Source: a virus
Length of the DNA stretch: 45,693 nt
Virus record (IMG/VR): IMGVR_UViG_3300032046_000052
Location: 1-45,693 of that record
Direction: 5' to 3' (one strand)
The translations under genes were made by a program, and so were the position numbers. This document shows, piece by piece, positions 5,854-13,203 of the stretch. The notes beneath the pieces are model-generated. The model was given only the letters and a program-made list of their open reading frames with translations, did not search any database and had not been told where the DNA came from. The stretch's first letter is position 1. Each line of letters opens with the position of its first letter.

Positions 5854-7363
5854 ATACTTCCTGCTAATTTTTCTCATTATCACCGCACTTTGGGTGAGGT
5901 ATGATCCAGTGGTACAGGACAGTTTACTAGAGGTTGATGGTTACTACTGGAAGATGCTAGGAAGCCAACCGTTAGCAGTTCAACTCGGTAAAGTACCTAA
6001 TCTGTTGCGTGTGGCACCTTTTGGTACCAACGAAAGTTTTAACCTTCATACCAGTTTAACATCCGGTCTTTCTTTTTCAGAATTATATATTTACGAAGGA
6101 TGCCTTGTTATTTTTTTGGGACTGATTACCTATCATGTAGGCGGCCTGCTATTGACTGGACTGATGCTTTTTTCACCAATCATTATTGCACGAACAGCTA
6201 TTGGGTGGAATGATACAGATATTTATATTATTATCTTTTCTTTGTTAATAACATCATCATTACACAAGAAACGATATTTCTTGGCAGGGATATATATTTC
6301 TGTGCTATCATTCTTCTGGCAGGGCTGGCCGATGCTTATGAGTTTGGCTATTTTGCACTGGTGCTTTTATAGTAGAACTTTGGAAGTAGCTATTAACTTA
6401 CTTGCTGGTTCACTTACGGCTTTAATTTACGGATTTGATCAGGTACAATCACTCCTTGCTATCATTCCAGCGATAGCTAAACAACATGCATATTGGCCTT
6501 CTGGATTAATAACCACTGCCGAGTTACAATGGACAGGCTGGCAGAAGGTAATATTTTTAACTCATCCAGCATCCATCTACGTGATTCTTCTTGGTAGTCT
6601 ACTGGCATTGATAAAAAGAAATTTCTACTTGCCCTTACTTCTAGGTTTAACTATTTACATGCTTTTTAAAGGAGAACGATTTTTACTACTTTGTTTTCCC
6701 ATTGTAGTATTTTTTGCAGTAATGGAACTCGGACGATGGAAGCCCCTTATTTTTTTAGCACTTTTCTACGTAACCATCACAGTTTTTCCAACTCAATCTC
6801 TGCATAAATATCTTCGTATTTATGATGACGGCTGGAAGGGAGCAGGGCAGTACGTTCAAACTCTGCCAAGGGATGCAGTAATTTTATCGTGGTGGAGTCC
6901 TGGGCATCTCATTACCTGCCTTGGTGATCGGGCTGTGGTAATTGACGGAGGATCACAGCATCTCAAACGTATCTTTTGGATTAGTCGAATACTAGCCACA
7001 ACTGATCTCCACGAAACACAATTGATTGGATTATACCTCGCTAATTTTGGTGATGTTGAAATAAATGCAATGGTTGATCAAGGAAAAAGTTGGAATCAAA
7101 TGCTTAATTTCATGACTTCCCAGTTGTCAACTAAAAAACTACGACCCGTATATCTTTTATTATATAAAGAAATGCTATTAAACTATCCAAGCATTTTACA
7201 AATGGCTAACTGGTTTGTTAAACAATATCCTGAAACTAAAATTCAATCTTTAGAGTCAACTTGCTATTTTAGATTGTTGACCAGACAATTTGACACTATC
7301 CTCCCACCACAGTATACTTATAATGATGGAAAAAATGTAATCAAAATATGGAGGTTAAGCTGA
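5846..7363 (+). CDS. PglB/STT3/AglB-like oligosaccharyltransferase
   Basis: A 505-residue polytopic membrane protein with most of the OST signature. Known role of the family: transfer of a lipid-linked glycan to Asn of exported proteins on the periplasmic side. First acidic motif VDGYYW (30-35); second, ARTAIGWNDTD (115-125), matches the family GYxDTD loop; a possible external-loop acidic motif TTAELQW (223-229); GERF at 276-279. The C-terminal domain opens with ILSWWSPGH (346-354) then GDRAVVIDGG (360-369), aligning with the family WWDYGY...DGG block, and continues with KRIFWISRIL and YLLLYKEML-YPSI, which mirror the family's later landmarks. About 11 membrane spans fill residues 1-315. WWDYG is changed to WWSPG. 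At 505 residues it is shorter than bacterial PglB (about 710). Two micro-membrane genes flank it. The family call rests on several motifs in the right order. Activity is unproven. Confidence 0.8.
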   Translation: MGRYFLLIFLIITALWVRYDPVVQDSLLEVDGYYWKMLGSQPLAVQLGKVPNLLRVAPFGTNESFNLHTSLTSGLSFSELYIYEGCLVIFLGLITYHVGGLLLTGLMLFSPIIIARTAIGWNDTDIYIIIFSLLITSSLHKKRYFLAGIYISVLSFFWQGWPMLMSLAILHWCFYSRTLEVAINLLAGSLTALIYGFDQVQSLLAIIPAIAKQHAYWPSGLITTAELQWTGWQKVIFLTHPASIYVILLGSLLALIKRNFYLPLLLGLTIYMLFKGERFLLLCFPIVVFFAVMELGRWKPLIFLALFYVTITVFPTQSLHKYLRIYDDGWKGAGQYVQTLPRDAVILSWWSPGHLITCLGDRAVVIDGGSQHLKRIFWISRILATTDLHETQLIGLYLANFGDVEINAMVDQGKSWNQMLNFMTSQLSTKKLRPVYLLLYKEMLLNYPSILQMANWFVKQYPETKIQSLESTCYFRLLTRQFDTILPPQYTYNDGKNVIKIWRLS

Positions 7364-7473
7364 TGGATATATTTTTAGCAACGTGGTTGATGTGGATAGC
7401 TGGTTTCTTCATCGGCGTTCCTATAGGTTTTGCAATTGGCATTATCAGAACTTGGTGTTCGGGACGTTTTTAA
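7363..7473 (+). CDS. Single-span micro-membrane protein, 36 residues
   Basis: ATG 7363 shares its A with the OST stop TGA and has ggagg upstream. MDIFLATWLMWIAGFFIGVP... is one Gly-rich helix (GFFIGVPIGFAIG), a small-xxx-small packing pattern typical of helix-helix pairing, followed by a short basic tail. Overlap with the OST gene suggests co-translation and perhaps physical association. No family recognised. Confidence 0.5.
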   Translation: MDIFLATWLMWIAGFFIGVPIGFAIGIIRTWCSGRF

Positions 7474-7685
7474 TGAATATTCCAACTGTTAAAATCGGAC
7501 AATATTGGCAAGATTGGGATATAAGATTTCGAAGTGATGAACGCATTGGAAAAATTACTTCCATCCAAGGTAAGTATGTCCTTATTTTCTGGATTGACAC
7601 ATGTAGGACTACTAAAGTCAGAGTAGATAGACTTATTCCCAATAGTACTGGGTATAAGTATCTTGGGATGGCTTTACCAAAATGA
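7473..7685 (+). CDS. Hypothetical protein, 70 residues
   Basis: ATG 7473 overlaps the previous stop (TAATG). Beta-rich sequence with KIGQYWQDWD, then GKITSIQGKYVLIFW, reminiscent of a small SH3/KOW-like barrel. Its end overlaps the next ATG by four bases. Fold guess only. Confidence 0.5.
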   Translation: MNIPTVKIGQYWQDWDIRFRSDERIGKITSIQGKYVLIFWIDTCRTTKVRVDRLIPNSTGYKYLGMALPK

Positions 7686-8035
7686 GTATTCCAATAGATG
7701 TGCATTATGAGGTTCAACATGCTTCAAGTAATCGTGCTAAATGTAAATTGTGTGGAAACAATGTGGTAAAAGGAAGTAGTGTGATTAAGGTTCTTGGATT
7801 TAGAATCAACCATACCCTTCATCCTGAGTGCATTGAACGCTTCGTTTCTATTTTAACACTTGCCAAAGACGTGAGTAGTGATCCACCGGCAGTTGTAAGA
7901 TCATCCGGTGACGGTATTATTAAGATTGGAATTTATGAAAAAGTTAATGACGGATATAGATGGAAAACAATCACTAAAGTAAACGTGAAAGGAGAACACA
8001 ATGGGGGAACATCAGAGCGAACAAGCCAGGTTTAG
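7682..8035 (+). CDS. PARP-type/treble-clef zinc-finger-like protein, 117 residues
   Basis: Residues 20-56 read CKLCGNNVVKGSSVIKV then HTLHPECI, matching the C-x2-C, then H-x-C layout of PARP-like fingers that sense DNA ends or nicks. A polar tail follows. ATG overlaps the previous stop (ATGA), and its 3' end overlaps the next gene by 35 bases. In a replication gene cluster a DNA-binding role is plausible; the finger is seen and the role inferred. Confidence 0.55.
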   Translation: MSIPIDVHYEVQHASSNRAKCKLCGNNVVKGSSVIKVLGFRINHTLHPECIERFVSILTLAKDVSSDPPAVVRSSGDGIIKIGIYEKVNDGYRWKTITKVNVKGEHNGGTSERTSQV

Positions 8036-8378
8036 ACAGAAGCAATATGATGATCAGAATCAGCAAAGGATGGAAGAAGAAAAGAGGCAGATTGACTATG
8101 TGAATCGCTCCATCGAAAAGATGGAAGGATTACGAACTAAGTCAGCCTGGAAAAGTTTTCTTTTTCTACGTAATGAACTTAAGAAACTAATGCGAACGTG
8201 GAGGACGCAGATAGATCATCCTGATACACCAGAGAACAAAAGACTTTACTTCTTAGGATGTATCTATGGGGCTAAGGTTATCTTTCAAATTAGCCAGAAT
8301 TTTATTCAAATGAAAAAAGAAATTGAATCTGGTAATCCAAGTAACGTATTAAAATTCTTTCAACGCGGAGGCAAGTAA
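8001..8378 (+). CDS. Helical hypothetical protein, 125 residues
   Basis: ATG 8001 behind aaaggag. The N-terminal 50 residues are a charged helix (QARFRQKQYDDQNQQRMEEE), probably coiled coil, followed by a helical domain with LRNELKKLMRTWRTQ. Sits one base before the OB-fold-like gene. No family recognised. Confidence 0.5.
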   Translation: MGEHQSEQARFRQKQYDDQNQQRMEEEKRQIDYVNRSIEKMEGLRTKSAWKSFLFLRNELKKLMRTWRTQIDHPDTPENKRLYFLGCIYGAKVIFQISQNFIQMKKEIESGNPSNVLKFFQRGGK

Positions 8379-8379
8379 A

Positions 8380-9111
8380 ATGACGGATGAAAAGAAACTG
8401 TATACTGTGCAAGGTAACGTACAGACAGTATATGCGCCACAAAAAGTAGACTCAGCAAAAGGCAATAGAAAGTGGACAAGTGAAAAGACAGATGTGATTT
8501 TGCAAACTCCCAAAGGTGGAAAAGTTCGTGTGACTTTTTGGGATCAGGCCGTAGAGCAAAGTATCGAAGGATCAGATGTCTCAATCACCAATCTTAAATA
8601 TGGTGGTGTGTACAAGGAAACAAATCAGTTTAGTTCTACCAAGGAAAGCAAGATTCATGTATTAAATGCATCAGCACCGACAGCACAGGTACAGGAAGAT
8701 GATCCTACCAATCCTTCTGTCCCTGGACTTGCATCGGTTGCTGAACCGACAGTCAGTGAACCTGAGCCTGATGTCGATCCGGTTGTCGATTCTACTCCTG
8801 TTGAAGCGCCAAAGAAACGGGGCAGACCCGTAAAGGCTGAAGTTCCTACACAAATTTCTGCTGTTGTTTCAACCACTAATCCAAATGTGGTTCAAACACC
8901 AGAGCCACTAAACTATCGTCCAAGTCCCCATCCATCCGAAGCATTGGTTCTATCCAATCTTCAAGCGGCTGAAAGAATTGCTAGGATTCTAGGTTATGAC
9001 CGCATCGGTATGGTCGAGTTGATCACACTTGGCGATATGGTTGGGCGTACTGCCGTGGCTTTACGTATTGAGGCCGGTAAAGATCAACGTATGGCAAATT
9101 ATAAAAGATAA
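8380..9111 (+). CDS. OB-fold-like putative ssDNA-binding protein with AT-hook
   Basis: 243 residues. The N-terminal about 100 residues look like an OB-fold beta barrel (YTVQGNVQTVY, KTDVILQTPKGGKVRVTFWDQA, GVYKETNQFS). A disordered Pro/Glu/Val linker follows with a KKRGRPVK AT-hook-like patch near residue 145, then a helical C-terminal domain (LQAAERIARILGYDRIG). It lies just upstream of the primase-helicase, where phage SSBs often sit. It lacks the acidic tail of classical SSBs, so the SSB role is inferred. Confidence 0.5.
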   Translation: MTDEKKLYTVQGNVQTVYAPQKVDSAKGNRKWTSEKTDVILQTPKGGKVRVTFWDQAVEQSIEGSDVSITNLKYGGVYKETNQFSSTKESKIHVLNASAPTAQVQEDDPTNPSVPGLASVAEPTVSEPEPDVDPVVDSTPVEAPKKRGRPVKAEVPTQISAVVSTTNPNVVQTPEPLNYRPSPHPSEALVLSNLQAAERIARILGYDRIGMVELITLGDMVGRTAVALRIEAGKDQRMANYKR

Positions 9112-9199
9112 GTCATTCCCATTCGGCATAGCCGATAAACCAGATAAGGACTGGGGTTTCCTGGTCGATGGCTGGCGAATTACTATTGAGGGAGGTTGA
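9068..9199 (+). CDS. Possible small ORF before the primase gene
   Basis: An open frame of 43 codons from TTG 9068 to TGA 9199, overlapping the end of the OB-fold gene, with protein-like text (KDKSFPFGIADKPDKDWG). It fills the otherwise empty 88 bases before the primase gene, but no ATG/GTG or clear ribosome site is seen, so the start is uncertain. Confidence 0.3.
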   Translation: MRPVKINVWQIIKDKSFPFGIADKPDKDWGFLVDGWRITIEGG

Positions 9200-10996
9200 A
9201 TGTCTAGTCACATACTCCAATACGTTCGAGAAAAAAAGTGGAAGTACAAGGAAATTCATGGCGGCCTTGAAATGGCTTGCCCATTTGAGGATTGTGAAGA
9301 TCATAATTCTTCCGGTCATCATTTCTTTATCTACTACAATAATGAAGTATTCAAATGTTTCAAGTGCGGTCAGTCCGGTCATATCCTTAAACTTAAACGG
9401 TTATTTGGTGATCTTGAGTTTATCAAACAAGAAGGCGGGGTAGGTAAAGTATTTGAAATCACCCTCGCTGAAAAGAAGCATCAAGCACTTCTTGCTGATA
9501 CTGAGACTTTGGAATATCTAACCAAAACACGCGGCTTCAATAAGAAGATCATTGCACAGTGGAAACTTGGTCTGGACACACAGATAAATCGTATTGGTGA
9601 AACTGTGAAGTGCATTGTATTTCCCTATTTTAAAGATAATCTTTTAGCCAATCTGAAATATAAATCACTTTATAAATATCCTGGGACGGAAAATGGTAAG
9701 CCCCGATATGTTACTACCCAGGAAATCGGGGCTAGTCATCATCTATTCGGTATTGATCATGTTGGTAAAGATGAAAAATATGCTATTGTTTGCGAAGGTG
9801 AGTATGATGCAATCGCTGGTTCGATGTACGGATTAAAAAATGTTGTGAGTGTACCCAATGGAGCTAAAGGTTGGGGATCGTGGGTTGAAGAACTGGATCA
9901 TTTTGAAAAAGTTTATTTGATGTATGACAATGATAAGGATGGTGAAGAAGGTGCTGAAGAACTTGCAAGACGATTGGGTAAGTATAGATGCTATCGTGTC
10001 CGATTACCTCTTAAAGACCTTAACGAGTGCCTCATGGCAGGACTATCTGCAAAAGAATTGCAAGATTGCATCACCAAAGCATATCATTATGTTGATGAAG
10101 AAACAGTTGAACTTAGTAAAGTCATCGAAAAGGTTGATACCCTTTACCAACAAACGAACACTGCCAAGGGATTTCCTACAGGATGGAATCAACTTGATGG
10201 AACACTTGGAGGGTACAGGGCAGGAGAAGTAACGGTTATCACCGGAGATACTACCGCAGGTAAGACAACCTTCGGTTGCAATTTACTATATAAATGTTTA
10301 CAGCAAGATCATGGGGTTTTAATTTATTCAGCAGAAATTCCAATAGCCAAGGTCATGGCAAAGTTAATGAGCATCCATTTTCAGACTGACTTTTATAATA
10401 AAGAGAATTTTACCCAAGAGATGTATGCAAAAGCTAGAGAATGGTTTTTGGATAAACGAATATTTTTTATTGATGCCCACGGCAGCGTTCCTTTTTACAA
10501 GTTAACCGATGCTGTTGAATTAACATCTAAGTTTCATAATGTGCGAATGATCTTACTTGATCCGATGAATTTTCTTCTGGATAATGACATAGATGAATTT
10601 AAGGCAATCAAGCAATTCAACGAAGAACTATCTAAACTTACAAAGCGAACTGGAATACACACTATCTTGACTGTGCATCCTAAACAAATGGATGATCCTG
10701 AGTTACTACGCAAGAAAGGTATGCACTTTATGCGCGGTGGCTCTTGCATCAAACAGACTGCTGATAATGTAGCTATCCTTTGGCGAGATAAAGAGCAGGA
10801 ATTAAAAGGCATCCATCATGTCGAACTTTACTGGGACAAGGTACGTGATGATACCGGACGAGAGGGCATTTGTCATTTCTACTTTGATCCAATTTCACAG
10901 AGGTATGATGAAGAATCAAAAGAAAAAAAGAAAGCAAAACCAGTTAGAACTGTCAAAGAAGTTCGATTACAAGATGACGGATCAGTGGTTTCTTGA
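9200..10996 (+). CDS. Bifunctional DNA primase-helicase (T7 gp4-like)
   Basis: 598 residues. N-terminal zinc-binding domain with CPFEDC (27-32) and CFKC (53-56); a TOPRIM domain with CEGEYDAIAG near 198-207 and YDNDKDG about 45 residues later; a RecA/DnaB-type helicase from about 320, with Walker A GDTTAGKT at 349-356 and Walker B MILLDPMNF near 450. Such enzymes unwind the fork and prime lagging-strand synthesis. ATG 9200 follows gggaggttga. The polymerase lies 2.2 kb downstream on the same strand. Domain order and length match the family. Confidence 0.92.
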   Translation: MSSHILQYVREKKWKYKEIHGGLEMACPFEDCEDHNSSGHHFFIYYNNEVFKCFKCGQSGHILKLKRLFGDLEFIKQEGGVGKVFEITLAEKKHQALLADTETLEYLTKTRGFNKKIIAQWKLGLDTQINRIGETVKCIVFPYFKDNLLANLKYKSLYKYPGTENGKPRYVTTQEIGASHHLFGIDHVGKDEKYAIVCEGEYDAIAGSMYGLKNVVSVPNGAKGWGSWVEELDHFEKVYLMYDNDKDGEEGAEELARRLGKYRCYRVRLPLKDLNECLMAGLSAKELQDCITKAYHYVDEETVELSKVIEKVDTLYQQTNTAKGFPTGWNQLDGTLGGYRAGEVTVITGDTTAGKTTFGCNLLYKCLQQDHGVLIYSAEIPIAKVMAKLMSIHFQTDFYNKENFTQEMYAKAREWFLDKRIFFIDAHGSVPFYKLTDAVELTSKFHNVRMILLDPMNFLLDNDIDEFKAIKQFNEELSKLTKRTGIHTILTVHPKQMDDPELLRKKGMHFMRGGSCIKQTADNVAILWRDKEQELKGIHHVELYWDKVRDDTGREGICHFYFDPISQRYDEESKEKKKAKPVRTVKEVRLQDDGSVVS

Positions 10997-11062
10997 TCAT
11001 CGAGTAAAGAAAAGTCATAGTATTTATATGCACTTTCTTTGGCTATTAAGGAGAAGTGAGTT

Positions 11063-11413
11063 ATGAAACTTGCTGTAGTAGGATCACGAACATTTACTGA
11101 CTACCAATTATTTTGTGACGTACTTGATTCAGTCTTGGACGTTCATGATGGTATGATTGAGTTGATCAGTGGTGGGGCTAGAGGTGCGGACTCACTGGCT
11201 AAACGATATGCTAATGATGCTGGAATAGGCATAAAGATTTTTGCTGCTCATTGGGATGAATTTGGAAAAGGTGCAGGGATGATTCGTAATACAGACATTG
11301 TAAACGAGTGTGACCAACTTCTAGCTTTTTGGGATGGAAAATCCAGAGGTACACTGGACTCAATTACCAAAGCAGTCCAAGCTAAAAAATTCGTTATGAT
11401 ACAGGGGTTTTAA
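11063..11413 (+). CDS. SLOG-fold (YspA/DprA-like) nucleotide-binding protein
   Basis: 116 residues: VGSRTFTDY near the start, SGGARGADSLAKRYA near residue 37 and FGKGAGMIRNTDIV near 68, with WDGKSRGT later. This is the Rossmann-like SLOG layout of small YspA/DUF2493 proteins, which bind nucleotides or derivatives. ATG 11063 follows aaggagaagtgag. It ends one base before the phosphoesterase gene. Confidence 0.75.
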   Translation: MKLAVVGSRTFTDYQLFCDVLDSVLDVHDGMIELISGGARGADSLAKRYANDAGIGIKIFAAHWDEFGKGAGMIRNTDIVNECDQLLAFWDGKSRGTLDSITKAVQAKKFVMIQGF

Positions 11414-11414
11414 A

Positions 11415-11933
11415 ATGAAATATTTTCTTACATCTGATTGCCACTTCGATCATAAAAACATTATAAAATACTGCAATCGTCCATTCAAAGATGTTGACCA
11501 TATGAATAATGAGCTTGTCCGAAGATGGAATGAGCGTGTTAAAGATGAGGATATAATATTTCATATTGGAGATTTTGGTTTTGATAAAGGGTATAAATGG
11601 TATCCTAAACTTAATGGGATGAAGTACATGATCAGAGGAAATCATGATAAGAATAATGGCGTAAAAGGGATTGTTTATTCGATGGAGATTCAGTTTGCAG
11701 GCCAGTATTACAATCTAGTACATAGACCAGAGCATTATGATCCTACATGCGAAATAAATTTTGTTGGACACGTCCATGAAAAGTGGAAATTTCAACGAAC
11801 AAATGGTGAGGGTGATCTTACAGCAGTTTATCTTATTAACGTGGGTGTTGATGTTTGGAATTTTTATCCGGTTGAGATTCAAGAAGCACTAGCAGGTCTA
11901 CAGAAATGGAGAAATTCAAGTGGAAAAATCTAA
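11415..11933 (+). CDS. Calcineurin-like metallophosphoesterase, 172 residues
   Basis: Metal ligands are visible in order: TSDCHFDH (D8, H10), HIGDFGFD (D53), RGNHDKN (N75, H76) and the GHVHEKW motif. Matches short phage/bacterial phosphoesterases of unknown substrate. Immediately downstream of the SLOG gene, so the pair may act on one nucleotide (inference). Confidence 0.85.
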   Translation: MKYFLTSDCHFDHKNIIKYCNRPFKDVDHMNNELVRRWNERVKDEDIIFHIGDFGFDKGYKWYPKLNGMKYMIRGNHDKNNGVKGIVYSMEIQFAGQYYNLVHRPEHYDPTCEINFVGHVHEKWKFQRTNGEGDLTAVYLINVGVDVWNFYPVEIQEALAGLQKWRNSSGKI

Positions 11934-12033
11934 GAAACGCTGTCCTTTTTGTGGGAAGCCTGGATGGGAACCAGGAGTTATCTGTTCTTGTGAACTTCCA
12001 CCAGTTGATGAATGGGTTAACGAACTCATATGA
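11920..12033 (+). CDS. Micro zinc-finger protein, 37 residues
   Basis: GTG 11920 with ggaga eight bases upstream. MEKSKKRCPFCGKPGWEPG... has CPFC followed by CSC, a minimal zinc knuckle. Overlaps genes on both sides by a few bases. Function unknown. Confidence 0.45.
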   Translation: MEKSKKRCPFCGKPGWEPGVICSCELPPVDEWVNELI

Positions 12034-12251
12034 AAATATCACCTAAAAATGATATTGTTCACCACATAATATATGCTTTACCTGATAAAAAGAAGCGTCA
12101 AGGTGATTTGACTATTAAACTTAGCCCTGGTGCCCATAGTTGCATCACTGATGTTCAGTATTCTATAGCTAAGGATGATCTTAATGCAGGGTTGTGTTTA
12201 ATTTTTGAAGGATTGAAAAGAGTGATAATGGTACTACAGGAGAAGAAATGA
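12030..12251 (+). CDS. Hypothetical protein, 73 residues
   Basis: ATG 12030 overlaps the previous TGA, and its stop overlaps the next ATG. Contains HHIIYALPDKKKRQGDLTIK and a helical C-terminus. No family recognised. Confidence 0.5.
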   Translation: MKISPKNDIVHHIIYALPDKKKRQGDLTIKLSPGAHSCITDVQYSIAKDDLNAGLCLIFEGLKRVIMVLQEKK

Positions 12252-12421
12252 AGGTATATATTTTAGATTCAGTAAAGAGACATATTATGGGATTAACCGT
12301 GTCACAATTTAAAAGATGGGTAGACCGTGAGTTAACATTAACTGGTTTTGATTTGACGAAACCAATAAGGACAACGATTAATTCAGATTCCCACAAGGTA
12401 AAAATGGAGCAGGAGGATTGA
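12248..12421 (+). CDS. Hypothetical protein, 57 residues
   Basis: ATG 12248 overlaps the previous stop (ATGA). MKVYILDSVKRHIMGLTVSQF... has an N-terminal strand-helix and charged tail. Ends at a caggagga site serving the next gene. No family recognised. Confidence 0.45.
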   Translation: MKVYILDSVKRHIMGLTVSQFKRWVDRELTLTGFDLTKPIRTTINSDSHKVKMEQED

Positions 12422-12619
12422 ATGATTTCTACACCCAAAATGGTGGCTGATCTTATAAACACGGAAATTATCCCACAGTTGAGAAAGCGTAGGTTAGGTT
12501 GGGAGTATGCCCCAAATATAGGAGCGATAGTAGGAAATAAACACGCAAGAATTGGTATTCAACTGTATTGGCTATACTATGATCTACTAAAGGAGCACTA
12601 TGACACCACAACTGATTAA
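12422..12619 (+). CDS. Hypothetical protein, 65 residues
   Basis: ATG 12422 with aggagg a few bases upstream. Helical, basic centre (LRKRRLGWEYAPNIGAIVG). Overlaps the sigma-like gene by 20 bases. No family recognised. Confidence 0.5.
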   Translation: MISTPKMVADLINTEIIPQLRKRRLGWEYAPNIGAIVGNKHARIGIQLYWLYYDLLKEHYDTTTD

Positions 12620-13052
12620 ACAGTATCAAGAAATGATACACAAGATTGCAGTGAGGTACAAGCATTGCTTCCATGATTTTGAATTACAAGATGTGGAACA
12701 AGAACTGTGGGTATGGCTGCTTGATCTTTTAAAGATCAACCCAGGATATGACTACATAGATTTATATCACCTATTAGCAGTTGAGGTACGTAGACATTTA
12801 CGAATACCTTACATGCGGCCAGAAAGAATTGCTACTGGTGATCTAAGACAGCGTGCAGAAACAGCATGGCATGAGTACCTGTCTACCTTAGCACATCCTG
12901 ACCGTACCATAATGACACTAACCAAGTTGAAGTACACACCTGAACAAATTATGGAAAGAATTGGTATGTCAAGGTATGATGTAGTACAAACTAAGTATGC
13001 TCTTATTCAGAATTTTAAGGTGTATTTACGGAGGTACCTTGAAAGGCAATAA
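12600..13052 (+). CDS. Putative sigma-70/ECF-like factor, 150 residues
   Basis: Residues 10-45 resemble sigma region 2.1-2.2 (IHKIAVRYKH, then FELQDVEQELWVWLLD, like the core-binding helix D-x-V-Q-E). LYHLLAVEVRRHLR (about 60-73) resembles region 2.3-2.4, and residues 108-145 (KLKYTPEQIMERIGMSRYDV) resemble a region 4 helix-turn-helix. Length fits a small ECF-type factor. ATG 12600 follows aaggagc. If real, it could steer host polymerase to phage promoters. Similarity is by pattern only; another HTH protein is the alternative. Confidence 0.45.
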   Translation: MTPQLIKQYQEMIHKIAVRYKHCFHDFELQDVEQELWVWLLDLLKINPGYDYIDLYHLLAVEVRRHLRIPYMRPERIATGDLRQRAETAWHEYLSTLAHPDRTIMTLTKLKYTPEQIMERIGMSRYDVVQTKYALIQNFKVYLRRYLERQ

Positions 13053-13203
13053 GTTCTTACGAATTGAGGCACCTCATTTTGTAGCTGGAATCACAGTAAA
13101 AGAAACTGCTGCACCAATTTTAAAGTACATGCTAAATTGGACTGAAGAAGAAATACGTAGATACTGTAAGAAAAAAGGATGGACGGTTTTTGATGGAACA
13201 TAA
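13039..13203 (+). CDS. Conserved-looking small phage protein, 54 residues
   Basis: TTG 13039 is chosen because ggagg (13030-13034) sits directly upstream. The text FLRIEAPHFVAGI, then APILKYMLNWTEEEIRRYCKKKGW resembles a recurring short phage protein with the same opening and an arginine-rich end. Function of that class unknown. Overlaps the polymerase start. Confidence 0.55.
   Translation: MKGNKFLRIEAPHFVAGITVKETAAPILKYMLNWTEEEIRRYCKKKGWTVFDGT

Noticed and set aside
10974-11066. A 30-codon ORF after the helicase (MTDQWFLDHR...)
   Set aside because: Its ATG has no ribosome site and it lies mostly in the helicase end; too little support.
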